A stretch of DNA of 64,000 bases from Anisus vortex (taxonomy: Eukaryota; Mollusca; Gastropoda; Planorbidae). The stretch covers positions 30,956,141-31,020,140 of the forward strand of contig OX421500.1 in the NCBI GenBank assembly GCA_949126835.1, in the 5' to 3' direction. Below the pieces are notes generated by a model, which saw nothing but the letters and a program-made list of their open reading frames with translations, made no database searches and was not told the DNA's origin. Position numbers and translations under genes: made by a program. Shown piece by piece: positions 43,081 through 54,360 of the stretch; positions within the stretch are counted from its first letter, which is position 1; each line of letters begins with the position of its first letter.

Positions 43081-43535
43081 AACAAACAGAGGAAATATTT
43101 CAAATAAAGAAAACAAAGAACTGAAACCAAATGAAATTTTCTAAACCATAAACATTAATCGAATTTCTTTTTGCAACGAAGAAATAAAGTAATGGGTTCA
43201 ACCGAAAATTTATAAGCGGGGCAGGTAAAATGTAATAAATTTAACCGTTGGTGAAGGTTGTGGCAGGACTTAAGGGTAAGCCGCAATTTTACTACGCCAA
43301 TGTAATCGATTGTGATTATACAAAAAAAAAATCTTCGAGTTTGGAATGCAAGACCTAGGCCTATTTGACTAATTTATTTTGTTTTTTGGGGGGGGGGGGA
43401 GTTAAAAATCCATATTGATAAATTATGTAGCAACATTGTTTCACGTAAATTAATGTTATACAATGTTTAATGTTTACGGACATAACTTAAGGGGCCTAGA
43501 GCATTGATTTATAGGTTGGCTTTTATAGTTGATAC
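43081..43535. other. Unannotated sequence
   Basis: AT-rich with a poly-G run near 43388. No gene supported. Confidence 0.4.
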
Positions 43536-43720
43536 ATTACATAATTTATATAGCGCTTCTATCCATGGTATTTTAACATGCTCAGTGAGCTCTAGTAGAT
43601 TGTTACTTCTACTAGGCCCCAAAACTCATGTAGGGCGACAGGGATCGGGCGGCGGCAGGGAAAAAACCTGCGACGTATCGGTTGACAGTAAAGTGCACTA
43701 ACCGCAGGACCGAGTTAAAA
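43536..43720 (-). mobile_element. tRNA-derived SINE, family 2 (copy 4)
   Basis: Plus-strand reading shows the tail first (ATTTATATAGCGCTTCTATC), then ACTCATGTAGGGCGACAGGG and a degenerate tRNA-like head ending TTAACTCGGTCC-like. The B box region is altered (AAAAAACCTGCGACG). Confidence 0.7.
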
Positions 43721-44150
43721 GGTCTTATAAAAAAACTGGACGAACCCGAATGGCTCTTTTGTCCAGGACGTAATGTTAGGGTTGAGAGTTAAGATGAGGG
43801 GGCACTCCCAAGCACTGTCCGCGCTCCAGCCACCCCACTACACGCCGAAGGCGTGGCGTGCCGTGTAACAGTAAGGATTATGGAGCAAGCGATGGTTCAC
43901 TGCGGTTCCCCAAAGGATCATTATCGTGGTGGCTCGCCCGTATGCCAGGCACCGGGTGGTTCTGAGACCGGGTTGCTGCGTCCATTGCTTCCTCCCCACC
44001 GAGGCCCCGTGGCTTCTCGGCAGTGCAACGGGTCTCGGACCCGCAACGGGAGCTGTCCCCCACGTATTCGCCCGCCGGTGTAATCTTAATGGGATCGTAT
44101 CGGCGGTTTAGACACTTCGCCAGTCGTTGAGGCCCATGGGTACAGAACCA
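43721..44150. repeat. GC-rich dispersed repeat, copy 2
   Basis: Second copy of the block at 7107-7600, same orientation and order of landmarks, lacking the ~45-bp insertion. It abuts a SINE on its left. Confidence 0.7.
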
Positions 44151-44583
44151 GCCGGCCTCACAATACACCATGGCTATGCAAAGCCAACATACACATGATA
44201 TGCCTGTCTTATCATGTCTTTGGGTTATTGTCTAAGAGAGTGGCCAAGTCATCACTACGTCCATTTGGCTATTGGCTGATTGACGAGGTTTACCTGTGAC
44301 CTCTGCGGGCGTGGACAATACATCGTTAGTTCTATATTCTGGGCGTTAGACCACAAGATTTGTTGCCCTGGCTTTTATTAAACATAGTGCGTAGATCTTT
44401 ATTTTACAAACGCTCTTTCTATTAGAAGAATATTGCATCCTACGCATCTCTTTTGTTATGGTCAGGTCTTGCATTTTGATTTGGGCTTAAAATATTAAGT
44501 TTGATTTTCTTGATTCGTTCCGTTCTAGTATATTTAATAAGAAAAGTGTTGTTGTTTTTTTCTGATCCATGTGACTATTAGAG
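44151..44583. other. Unannotated sequence
   Basis: No gene or repeat recognised. The 8 bases before the hAT end (tattagag) have the nnnTAnnn form. Confidence 0.4.
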
Positions 44584-44765
44584 CAGGGGTCGGCAACCTT
44601 TAGCTAAAAGTGTGCCAAACTAGGATTTCTAAATCATTCTGTGTGCCAAACAGCCTAAAAAACGACTTGTTCTATTAAAAAAATATTTAACTCCGTAGCA
44701 AGACCAAGACCAAGAGAAAATAGTTAAAGCGTTTTATGTTTAAGGGAAAAAATAAAGTGTTTGTG
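44584..44765. mobile_element. Left-end fragment of hAT family A
   Basis: Begins CAGGGGTCGGCAACCTTTAG and continues GTGTGCCAAACTAGGATTTC and AAAGCGTTTTATGTTTAA, as at 26099. The right end is missing; unrelated repeat sequence starts near 44769. Confidence 0.75.
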
Positions 44766-44768
44766 ATT

Positions 44769-45591
44769 ATTATCCTATTTACTTCCTTTATTTTAAGTTG
44801 CATTTTCTGTCTGTCTGTCTGTCTGTCTGCAATCGTGGTGCAAAACTTTGCTTCGATTTTTCGACCACTTCCCAGGGTCCGATCGAGCTGAAATTTGGAC
44901 GACAGATTTGTGGCACCTTACAATACATCCTATCAAATTTTCAGTTAAAACGACTTAATAATACTACACTTATGACAATATTCATTTCTAAAAAGGAAAG
45001 TATAAGAAATATTTTAATTTCGCGTTAAAAATGCCTGTGCAACTTTTTATAGTTTTTCGGCGCAAAGCTAGAAAAAAAAATAATTATGCGCTACGATTAT
45101 TTTTAGAACAATTCATACGGAGTAAGGAGATATTTTTGAGATTTGCAACACAGATATTTTTTCTGTACGTTTCATTTGCAGTAGTCAATCAATTATTTAA
45201 TTACATGATGGTAAACTTAGTTTGCAAATAAAGGGAGTATAATAAAAACTTCGTTTTTACGGTTTTCTTGTTCCTTTATTTTAAGTTGCATTTTGTGTCT
45301 GCAATCGTCGTGCAAAAATTGGCTTCGATTTTTCGACCACTTCCCGTGGTCCGATCGAGCTGAAATTTGGACAACAGACTTGTGGTGCCTAACAATACAT
45401 CCTATCAAATTTTCAGTTAAAACAATTTAATAATACTACACTTATGACAATATTCATTTCTTAAAAGGAAAGTATAAGAAATATTTTAATTTCGCGTTAA
45501 AAATGCCTGCGCAACTTTTTATACTTTTTCGGCGCAAAGCTAGAAAAAAAAATTATGCGCTTAGATTATTTTTAGAACAATTCATACAGAG
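44769..45591. repeat. ~490-bp tandem dimer, first unit and part of the second
   Basis: Unit 1 (44769-45265) starts TTCCTTTATTTTAAGTTGCA and includes TTCGATTTTTCGACCACTTC, TTTCAGTTAAAACGACTTAA and TTCGTTTTTACGGTTTTCTT. Unit 2 starts at about 45272 and is broken at 45591 by the LTR retrotransposon. It continues at 52455-52604. A (CTGT)n run occurs only in unit 1. The units are very similar; class unknown. Confidence 0.85.
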
Positions 45592-45952
45592 TGTGACCGT
45601 TATTTTGTAATTACTATGTATACAACTCTCAGGGAGATCACATTATATAATAATAAACAATGAACAAACTGCCGGCTTTTAGTAGAAATGAGAACTCAAT
45701 ATTTAATGTAATTTATGTACAAGATGAATTCGAATATATCACAGTTTATATAGCCTAGTCCAAAACACGTCCAGCCACTACCAAATTCTAAGGTCGTCTC
45801 TCTTTACTACCAAATCTACGCTACGTTTTATCTAACTCCTACGTCATTGTTTCTATCGTAAAACGTCACTCGTTTATTCCATACATTAACACCGGGTTAG
45901 AGATTATAAAAATTGTCCCATAAAACAACTATCTATATTTTAAATCCTCACA
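45592..45952 (-). repeat. 3' LTR (361 bp)
   Basis: TG...CA ends in either direction. Matches 52089-52449 throughout by eye. On the minus strand it starts TGTGAGGATTTAAAATATAG and ends AAAATAACGGTCACA. Confidence 0.95.
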
Positions 45953-45964
45953 TTCCCCCATCGA
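45953..45964 (-). other. Polypurine tract
   Basis: On the minus strand GATGGGGGAA directly precedes the 3' LTR, the position where plus-strand DNA priming is expected. Confidence 0.7.
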
Positions 45965-47267
45965 CCCTTTAAATTTGTCATACAAATTTTTTAAAATAAA
46001 ATCCCTATCTCCGTCAAATACTTTGATAAAATTAAATATATATATCCTTAATCCCCTGTCTTTAATCATATAATTATATAAATAATCATAATTATCATGC
46101 ATATTAAAATAATTTATGCAACACAAATAACCTTTAACAAAACCAACAATTTCATCAATATATTAATATATTAACCAATAACTTTCACTAATATCTATGT
46201 CCATAATGTTTCAAAGTATATCCTGAAAGTATTACTGAAATACACAAACCAATATTATAAATATCAAATCCGAACACAACAGTTCATACTGGTCCATGTA
46301 ATATCATTGCAACCTTCCTCTTCTGAACGTCCAACAATACATTTATTGAATATTTCATAGGTCCTTTGTAGATTATCCATCCTGTAGAATTTCAACACCT
46401 TGATAAAATAGTTCCAATAATATCACAACAATAATTACAATGCATTGTTCACAGATACATCTCAAGAATTTACCATTGAATACTTAACCACGAGCTGTCT
46501 GTCTGTAAGCAATATAGTGTTGAATTGGTCATAAACCAAAAAAAATGTATAATGTTATCAATAACGTGTTGATCTGTTGATTCCTCCATATGTTGATGTC
46601 ATGACCTTCATTCCGCGTTGACAATGTAAATGTACCTTAATCATGCAACGACATGACCTTGATTCTATGTTGATTATGTCAATATACCTTGATATAGCGA
46701 TGACATGACCTCGATTCCATGTCAGCACCATAAATGTACTCTTCATATGATGTCTTCATGTTTGCATTTGATATGGTGTCCATAAAAACCGTTCACGATA
46801 ATGTGAGGACGTGATAGAACATCTCTCACTTACAAATGGTACGTTGTGTTTGAATCACCGTGCTTCAGTTGTAGAACCATTTCTCGTCCAGAACCTTTGG
46901 AAAAAATCAATATTTCATTAACACCGTATCTATACTTTATATTTACATGAAAAATAATTTTTAAGTTCCAAACTGGTGATTACGTATCAAACAGCACACC
47001 TTAAACACCACATCTAAACAACAAATTAGTCACCTTTTTTTTCAACCACTTTAATAACCATGAGTGTTTTCCATTTACTATTTACATACTATTATACCAA
47101 ATCTATAGTATTGTATCATAGATATTCTCAATTCTTGTTCCTCACCACTACAAAACCAGAATATATATATTTTTCCAAGCCATAATTATACCACAAATCC
47201 ATTCACCATAAACCAGTCCAATGCATAGTCAAAACTAAGTCAATCCTCTGAAATAATAATTCATAAA
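45965..47267 (-). other. Non-coding 3' region of the LTR element
   Basis: About 1.3 kb between the stop codon and the purine tract. Only short frames (up to about 65 codons) and no RT, RNase H or envelope-like features. A patch at 46560-46760 repeats CATGACCT-containing segments. Confidence 0.7.
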
Positions 47268-50200
47268 TTACCATTTTTTCTTTACAAAAACCTTGGGTCT
47301 ATCAGATTTAAACAAATACCTTTCACCAACTCTTTTAGTATTTTTACTGATACTACAAGATTTAAACCTAACCAATTCCTGACTCACCTTCATTCTTCTA
47401 CAACCCTTTTCTGACATACTCTTAATCAAACTCCCACAATTACTTTCCAACATACCACTTACATCTTTTTCTCTTTTCAATAACCCTAATTCACAGCATA
47501 TGTTTTCTTCACCTTTATCTATTTCCATCACTTTCTCTTTTTCATTTGTCTCCATCACCACAAACTTCACTTCATTTTTCTCAAAACACTCTCTACACAA
47601 CAACTTAAAATCATCTTTCTCCTTATGACCATATTCAATCAACATATCAGACCCCTTTATCTTCTCCTCTTCACAATCTTCACATAACATATCCTGATTA
47701 TCTATAATTGCCATTTCTCCCATCTGACAATCATCAATTCCCATATGGTCCTTCTGACAATCCTTTAGTACACTGTCTTGTACTGACTTACCATTTAATA
47801 CTCTTGTATCAACCTTATCCAATAAACACTTATCATTAAATTCATTATGCACATCACTCATTTCTAAGTGTTTCTCTTTCTCAATCATTGCATGAACTAT
47901 ATTCTTATCTATCACTTCCAATGACTCTTTCATAGTAATCACTGACTCTTTACTAATGATCTCTGACTCTTTTCTAATATGTGCCTCTTCTATTTGTATC
48001 CTAACTTCTCTTATGACCTTTAAGTCTAATGCTTCAAATATAACCTGTTCTTCTTCAAATATCCCCTTCGGCTCTTCACTAATAATCTTTGGTTCATCCA
48101 ATATACTCCTACAAATAGAATCCTCATTTAAATTCTTAGATTCTTCCAATAAAACTTTAGGTTCTCCACTTAAGCTTTTTGATTTTTCATTTTCTATATC
48201 ATCCTTCTTAACTACATCAACAACATTATCACATAAGCTATCTTCATTATTTAACTCCATGATTTTCATCCCTAGATTCATTTTATTTAATTGAACCTTT
48301 TTTTCTCTTTCCTCTTCTTTTTTCTCCAGATTAATTTTGTCCAATTTCCAATCTACCACAGATTTATCATTAGAAAAATAATCCTTCCAAAATTCTTTTT
48401 CTGTCTCATTCTTATGTCTATGACATTTTATTTTTGCATCAATTCTCTCAAGCTGACCTCTTGAATTACCTCCATATATTAGTTCAAAGGGTGAAAAACC
48501 TGTACTATCATGAGTAGTTTCTCTATATGCAAATAAAATTGATGGAATTGCCAAATCCCAATTCTTTAGATCCTCATTACTAACTTTTGACAACATTTCC
48601 TTGAGAGTTTTATTAAATCTCTCACACATTCCATTACATTGAGGATGATAAGGTTTTGTAAATTTCTGCTTTATTCCAAATGTTTCCATGAACTCTTTAG
48701 TCAATTTTGATGTAAATTGAGTTCCCCTATCTGATATTATCTCTTCAGGAAATCCAATTCTAGTAAATATTAAATATAATGCTTGCACTATATCTGTAGA
48801 TTCAATTTTCTTTAATGGTACTGCCTCTGCATACCTTGAACATATATCAATCAATGTAAGAATATATCTATGTCCTCTGTTAGACATAATGGGCATCAAA
48901 CCAATGATATCTATGGCTACCTTCTGAAATGGTCTAGTTGCAGTCACTCCTTTTTGTATTGGTGCTTTGGTAAAGTTACTTCCAGATCCTTTCATCTGAC
49001 ACACTTTGCATTGTTTAACAAATCTTTTCACATCTTTTGACATTTTAGGCCAAAAATAATGTTGTATTATTCTGTTTTTGGTTTTGCCAACTCCCATATG
49101 ACCAGCCAATGGTATTGAATGAGCATTAGTCATTATTTCTGTTCTATATTTATATGGTACAACTATTTGTTCCACTTGTCTGCCATTTATGAGTATCTCT
49201 CTGACTAATAGTTGTGTATCATTTTTCACTTTGCATACACTATTTTTATTAGTATTTCCTTTCTCTGTAGATTTGAATAGTCTATTCAATGTAGTATCCT
49301 CTCTTTGTTCCTTTTTGAATTTTACCAAATTAAAGTTTTCATTCAGTAATGATTCACTATCAACTGATGTGTCTTTTTCATTATTCACCATTGTCTGACT
49401 TTCTTCAGTATTGCTTGCTTTACATTCATTAATCACATTACATTGTGCTTGCTTATTATTAAATTCCCATGTTTCTATTTCCTCTCTAGTACATTCTTTA
49501 ACTGATTCAACATTTCCAATAATTAAATCAATTGGTGCATCATTTATAACATGAGCCAGTACTCTACCTGTAATATATGGTGTCCTAATATCAATGTAGG
49601 CCAACCTCAATTTAATCACTCTTCCATCAAATGATGTACAATCTGCTACCTCACCAGTGTATTGATTTGACTGAACATATTTGCTGTTTATTGCAATGAC
49701 AGAGGCTCCTGTGTCACGAACTGCGAAAACTGGTATTAATCCCACATATCCTGGAAAAAACTTTATTCCTTTGCTTCTTGATAACACAGCTCCACAATGA
49801 TTCCTGTTCTGATTAAATCTGGAGTTGTGATCTCTCTGTTGTGTACATCCCTGAGATCTATTATTATTATTATTGTTTCCAGCAGAATTTGACCTTCTGA
49901 AGCAATTTCTTGCTATATGTCCTTTCTTTTTACATATAAAACATGTCAATGTGTTATCTCTCTTATCTTTACAATCCTTAGTAACATGGTTATTTCTTCC
50001 GCAATTACCACACTTCATCTTGCTCCTTGATAATTGTCTTCCTCTTTGAAAATTATCATTGCCTTTAGCAAAGCATATTATATCCTGGTAATCCTCTCCT
50101 TTAGAAGTAGGTGCCATGGGATGAGCTAATTTATAGTTCCTAATCAGGTCAACTATTTCTTCTATAGTCTTGGGAGATCTCTCCTGAATGAATGCTTTGA

Positions 50201-50945
50201 GAGTCTTATCGAGTGAATATATTGCCTTATCTCTAATAATAAAATTCTTCAATTCCTCAAATGATTTTTCTATTTTAGCACATTTTAGCCATTTGTCCAT
50301 AGCACTTGTCAATGAGTCAAAATAACTTTTTGGATCTTCTTCCTTTGATAAAGTCATTTCAAAAAATTTCTTTCTATAAGCCTCCTCTGTACTTCCAAAA
50401 TGTCTTAACAATTGTTCCTTGACAGATGCATAATCTGATTGTTCCATACAAATTTTTGATGGAATATCTCCTGTAAAGGATTTTCCCAGTAGTCCAGACC
50501 AATAACATGAAGAAAAATTTTGTCTCTCCATTTCCATTTCAAATTTTTTTAGAAATGTATCAATAGAACCATCCTTTTCATTAAACAATTGGAAAGTAAA
50601 TCTGCACATGTTATTTCTAATAGCCATTTCCTGGTCAACAATAGGTCTAGTAACTCCAATGTTTACATTTGCAGTATTATTCTTAGCTTCTAATTCCAAC
50701 TTTTTTAACTGAAAAATTCTATCTTTCTCCTTTTCCTCTCTATCTTTTTCTTTTTCAATTTGTTTTAATCTCTCTAGCTCTATCTCATCAGCTCTTGCTT
50801 TTTCTTTAGCCCTTTCTACTCTTTCTAACTGCTCTCTATATTTTCTCTCCGCCCACTCATCCAATTCCTTACCAGCATATCCCAACTCCTTACCACAACT
50901 TATATAATTTGCTAATATGTCCACTGAGGACCCCTCCATTTTCAA
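47268..50945 (-). CDS. Gag-protease-integrase polyprotein with acidic Cys-rich tail
   Basis: 1225 aa, no stops. Residues 30-95 are a charged coiled coil. About 110-280 resembles a Gag capsid of the SCAN-related kind (YRKKFFEMTLSKEEDPKSYF). Two CCHC knuckles: C312-C315-H320-C325 and C335-C338-H343-C348. Aspartic protease: VRDTGAS, D411. Integrase: zinc-binding H609/H616/C646/C649, then D679, D739 and E775 (D-x59-D-x35-E). Only about 110 residues separate protease and integrase, so RT and RNase H are absent. The integrase is followed by about 390 residues with SEEPK/EESK-like repeats and CxxC pairs (LCEDC, LCREC). Expected to form virus-like particles in the cytoplasm and integrate cDNA in the nucleus, using RT from another element. 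SCAN-like capsid and protease-integrase adjacency fit the Gmr1 branch of Gypsy, in which RT follows integrase; that is inference. Confidence 0.9.
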   Translation of the reverse strand: MKMEGSSVDILANYISCGKELGYAGKELDEWAERKYREQLERVERAKEKARADEIELERLKQIEKEKDREEKEKDRIFQLKKLELEAKNNTANVNIGVTRPIVDQEMAIRNNMCRFTFQLFNEKDGSIDTFLKKFEMEMERQNFSSCYWSGLLGKSFTGDIPSKICMEQSDYASVKEQLLRHFGSTEEAYRKKFFEMTLSKEEDPKSYFDSLTSAMDKWLKCAKIEKSFEELKNFIIRDKAIYSLDKTLKAFIQERSPKTIEEIVDLIRNYKLAHPMAPTSKGEDYQDIICFAKGNDNFQRGRQLSRSKMKCGNCGRNNHVTKDCKDKRDNTLTCFICKKKGHIARNCFRRSNSAGNNNNNNRSQGCTQQRDHNSRFNQNRNHCGAVLSRSKGIKFFPGYVGLIPVFAVRDTGASVIAINSKYVQSNQYTGEVADCTSFDGRVIKLRLAYIDIRTPYITGRVLAHVINDAPIDLIIGNVESVKECTREEIETWEFNNKQAQCNVINECKASNTEESQTMVNNEKDTSVDSESLLNENFNLVKFKKEQREDTTLNRLFKSTEKGNTNKNSVCKVKNDTQLLVREILINGRQVEQIVVPYKYRTEIMTNAHSIPLAGHMGVGKTKNRIIQHYFWPKMSKDVKRFVKQCKVCQMKGSGSNFTKAPIQKGVTATRPFQKVAIDIIGLMPIMSNRGHRYILTLIDICSRYAEAVPLKKIESTDIVQALYLIFTRIGFPEEIISDRGTQFTSKLTKEFMETFGIKQKFTKPYHPQCNGMCERFNKTLKEMLSKVSNEDLKNWDLAIPSILFAYRETTHDSTGFSPFELIYGGNSRGQLERIDAKIKCHRHKNETEKEFWKDYFSNDKSVVDWKLDKINLEKKEEEREKKVQLNKMNLGMKIMELNNEDSLCDNVVDVVKKDDIENEKSKSLSGEPKVLLEESKNLNEDSICRSILDEPKIISEEPKGIFEEEQVIFEALDLKVIREVRIQIEEAHIRKESEIISKESVITMKESLEVIDKNIVHAMIEKEKHLEMSDVHNEFNDKCLLDKVDTRVLNGKSVQDSVLKDCQKDHMGIDDCQMGEMAIIDNQDMLCEDCEEEKIKGSDMLIEYGHKEKDDFKLLCRECFEKNEVKFVVMETNEKEKVMEIDKGEENICCELGLLKREKDVSGMLESNCGSLIKSMSEKGCRRMKVSQELVRFKSCSISKNTKRVGERYLFKSDRPKVFVKKKW

Positions 50946-52072
50946 TTAATAAATATATACCTACAACAAACTAATATAATTTAAAATGTAATCAATATTA
51001 CAATATTCATAAAATAAATATCAATATAATAATCAATATATATATATAAATAAGAACACCACAGATAGTAGATGAGACTCGAGATTCACAAAAAATTTAC
51101 TATGACAAATATATAAACAATATGATAACACTGTGCATACAAGACTATACAATCTAACATATATTATGTAATATACACTTATGAAAAGTCTTTTTCAACT
51201 AACCTGACTTACAGGGACTTTTCAATAAGTGTATACACAAAATTCCTAAAAGAAACTAATACATGCCAGTGATTTCACAAGAAAAATCTAGGCATATACT
51301 ATACTACAACATAACGTATACACCAGTTTACTTATCTTAATAAACGCGTTCCTTTTCCTTCCGTCTCCGAATCCAGGTTCCAAACTCGAAATGATCCTCC
51401 ACCACACAGGTTCTTTCAGCACGAAGTATGTTCATTAATTCCTTAAGGATTACAATCCTTTCACTTTGTTGAAGTTTCTTTTTACTTCCAATTTCACTTG
51501 ACTTCTGCTACTGTACTGCACTGACTTCTAGTTCTGTGACTATTCTGAAGTATTCTTCTTTTCTCGAACCATTCACTAGTTCTACGGAGATTCTTTTTTA
51601 ATCTCTTCACTTGACAAACTTAGCTTGTCCTATTAACCACAGCTTCACTATTGTTTCAATAATTGTTACCACTTTCGATACTTTTAAAATGTATCCGAGA
51701 CGCCTTTCAACTTCCAATTTTCTAGTGTCCTTTTTAACCGACTTGCTTGGTAACATACATAAACTTCCGTTTCTATCTTCATGTACACCGTTATGTACTG
51801 GTAGCGCTTATTTCCAAGACGTGCTATGCTATACTGTTAAACCGTCAAATTTTCTTTCTCGTCGATATTTCTTCTCAATGAATTTTAGTCTTCTTTTAGT
51901 CGTAAGAAACGTTCATTTGCGGTATTCTTTAAGCTGTGCTTCACAATATATTGTAGGCTTTCTTTCAAATTGATTTTCAATAATATTCACCTTGATTCTC
52001 CTTCAACATTCTCCGTTGATTTTCAATATTCCACATTGGGCTTCCGAATTCACCTTGATCTTCCGAATTTTA
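50946..52072 (-). other. Leader of the LTR element
   Basis: About 1.1 kb between primer site and start codon on the minus strand. Short frames only; the 120-codon plus-strand frame here is antisense and shows no domain. Probably holds the packaging signal. Confidence 0.6.
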
Positions 52073-52083
52073 GTTGGGCGCCA
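52073..52083 (-). other. Primer binding site, tRNA-Lys type
   Basis: On the minus strand TGGCGCCCAAC lies 5 bases after the 5' LTR. It is complementary to the 3' end of animal tRNA-Lys (GTTGGGCG plus CCA), an 11-base match. Confidence 0.8.
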
Positions 52084-52088
52084 AATAA

Positions 52089-52449
52089 TGTGACCGTTAT
52101 TTTGTAATTACTATGTATACAACTCTCAGGGAGATCACATTATATAATAATAAACAATGAACAAACTGCCGGCTTTTAGTAGAAATGAGAACTCAATATT
52201 TAATGTAATTTATGTACAAGATGAATTCGAATATATCACAGTTTATATAGCCTAGTCCAAAACACGTCCAGCCACTACCAAATTCTAAGGTCGTCTCTCT
52301 TTACTACCAAATCTACGCTACGTTTTATCTAACTCCTACGTCATTGTTTCTATCGTAAAACGTCACTCGTTTATTCCATACATTAACACCGGGTTAGAGA
52401 TTATAAAAATTGTCCCATAAAACAACTATCTATATTTTAAATCCTCACA
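52089..52449 (-). repeat. 5' LTR (361 bp)
   Basis: Same length and, as read by eye, same sequence as 45592-45952. It is the upstream LTR for the minus-strand frame and should contain the promoter. Confidence 0.95.
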
Positions 52450-52454
52450 CAGAG

Positions 52455-52604
52455 TAAGGAGATATTTTTGAGATTTGCGACACAGATATTTTTTCTGTAC
52501 GTTTCATTTGCAGTAGTCAATCAATTATTTAATTACATGATGGTTAACTTAGTTTGCAAATAAAGGGAGTATAATAAAAACTTCGTTTTTACGGTTTTCT
52601 TGTT
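52455..52604. repeat. Remainder of tandem dimer unit 2
   Basis: Continues the sequence broken at 45591: TAAGGAGATATTTTTGAGAT through TTTTTACGGTTTTCTTG, matching 45123-45265. Confidence 0.88.
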
Positions 52605-52984
52605 TGAATTTATATCAAATACAATATTTAATTAGTCTACTTAACTTTCACATTTATGGTAATTGTTGTCTAAATATTATCATTTTGTACTCAGGTTGAA
52701 TATCTAACAGTTACTAATTTTATTTATTTTGTTATCTCAGTTGTTATTTTTTCCATTAGGAGTCGCGTCGGATTTTTACATCCTTGCCCCTCCTTTGGGT
52801 AAGTTTAGATGAGAGCCATAGCTCGGGGGTGACTAAGACTTCCTACACCTGTGAGATAAATCTTATCGCACAAGGCGGAGAAGATCTACACGTTATGTGG
52901 GGAAGCCAGGATAAAATGTCCTTTAATAGCTTTTTATACTATGTTTATCAACAGAAACTCACTGTTTTTAGAATAGATACTTAG
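52605..52984. other. Unannotated sequence
   Basis: No feature identified; the 66-codon frame at 52784-52984 has no recognisable domain. Confidence 0.4.
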
Positions 52985-53813
52985 TAATCAGACAAACTAG
53001 GTAAATTATGTAATGTATGAAAATATACATATTAATTATTTTGTCATAAAATATTTATACCATTTTCAAATATTTAAAAGTTTGTTTGTTTATTTCAAAG
53101 TTATAAATATTGTAACAATTTATTCTTTAATAAAAGAAAAAAAAAACACACTAAAATTATTAGCGCAAATAAAATGCTTTAATTATCTCCCTTAAATTAA
53201 AACAACGATTCCACGTTTGATTCAATAGTGATGCCAAACAAGTTTTATTTTGTAATATAAAAAAATATTAATGACTTTTTTAAATTTCTTTATAAGTGTA
53301 AGTTAAACCAAAATCTGAAAGTAGAATTGCGAATGCCTATCAGTTGAGTATAGCAGATGACTTTCCTAAGCTAAGCAGCTTCTTTTCAGATATTTTCCTC
53401 AAATAGGGCACATTTGGATGCCCATTTTTGAAAAGTTTTTGAAAGTCTTGCCATTGGTTAGAAAACTCCGCTTTGAGTACTTCGATGAACTTCTGAAAAA
53501 TCCCTAACTATCTAAATATATGCCTTTATAAAGGGATGTACATCTTTTGAAATTGATTTCCCTGCAAGATATGTTAAGTTTCAATGCAAATCTATTCCAG
53601 TGGTCGTTGTAAATGCAAGTTCAACTCACTGAAATGTGTCACTATGTCTGTCTTTCAGAAACATTGGCTTCAATAGTCAGTTTTTATCATTCAGAACCAT
53701 ACAATTTTGTTTTTTTCATCGATAAAAACATAATTCTTGGAGGTCTCTCGCGTGCCATTGCAAAGTACTCTGCGTGCCAAGTTTGGCACGCGTGCCTTAC
53801 GTGACCGACCCAT
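52985..53813 (-). mobile_element. hAT family A, partial copy 4
   Basis: The internal segment CAAACTAGGTAAATTATGTA, the transposase region on the minus strand (TGAAATTGATTTCCCTGCAAG at about 53540) and the right end GTTTGGCACGCGTGCCTTAC to about 53813 match other family A copies. The left part is missing. Confidence 0.7.
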
Positions 53814-54360
53814 GAATTAGAGTACTGTAATAGATATAGATGTAATGTACATTGTAATAGATGTTATACTACTAAAAGAGAATTTAATGCTTAAATAATG
53901 TATTATGATTTTGTAAAATATTCAATTTTAAATGTGAAATGAAATAATAGTATTTAATATAAAGCACACTGGAGAATGAAGAACTATTTAAAGAATGATC
54001 TAATTCACAGTTCCCGTGATATGTGAACATTATAATTCCTATACACTCAGGAATCATTTTCTTTTATACTCTACAAATAAATATCCCCCTAAAAATCTAA
54101 TATCATTTGACAAATACTATACTTATATATTGGTATAAGAAGTCCTATAAAAACAATGTATCTCGTTTATTTATGCATAAATATATTAAATTGTTATATA
54201 TAATAGTACGAAGCACGTTACATAAAAAAAACATATTAATGCAACATATTTGTACAAATATAAAATATATAATAAAAACACATTGCAAACACACACATAC
54301 ACACATGTTTATGATATATATTATTGTATAGGTAACCGTAATATCGGTGACATGGGGTGA
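53814..54360. other. AT-rich sequence with CA run
   Basis: No gene supported. A short (CA)n run lies near 54287-54305. Confidence 0.4.

Larger units (their letters stand above)
45592..52449 (-). mobile_element. Gag-protease-integrase LTR retrotransposon without RT
   Basis: 6858 bp with 361-bp LTRs at both ends and a 5-bp duplication cagag (45587-45591, 52450-52454). The minus strand order is: LTR, primer site, about 1.1 kb leader, one 1225-codon frame, about 1.3 kb 3' region, purine tract, LTR. I saw no difference between the two LTRs, implying a recent insertion. The frame has Gag, protease and integrase; nothing in the remaining DNA resembles RT or RNase H. It is therefore non-autonomous for DNA synthesis while keeping its own particle, protease and integrase genes. 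Confidence 0.93.

Noticed and set aside
51611..51973. 120-aa plus-strand frame in the LTR element leader
   Set aside because: Antisense to the element's transcript and without domain similarity.
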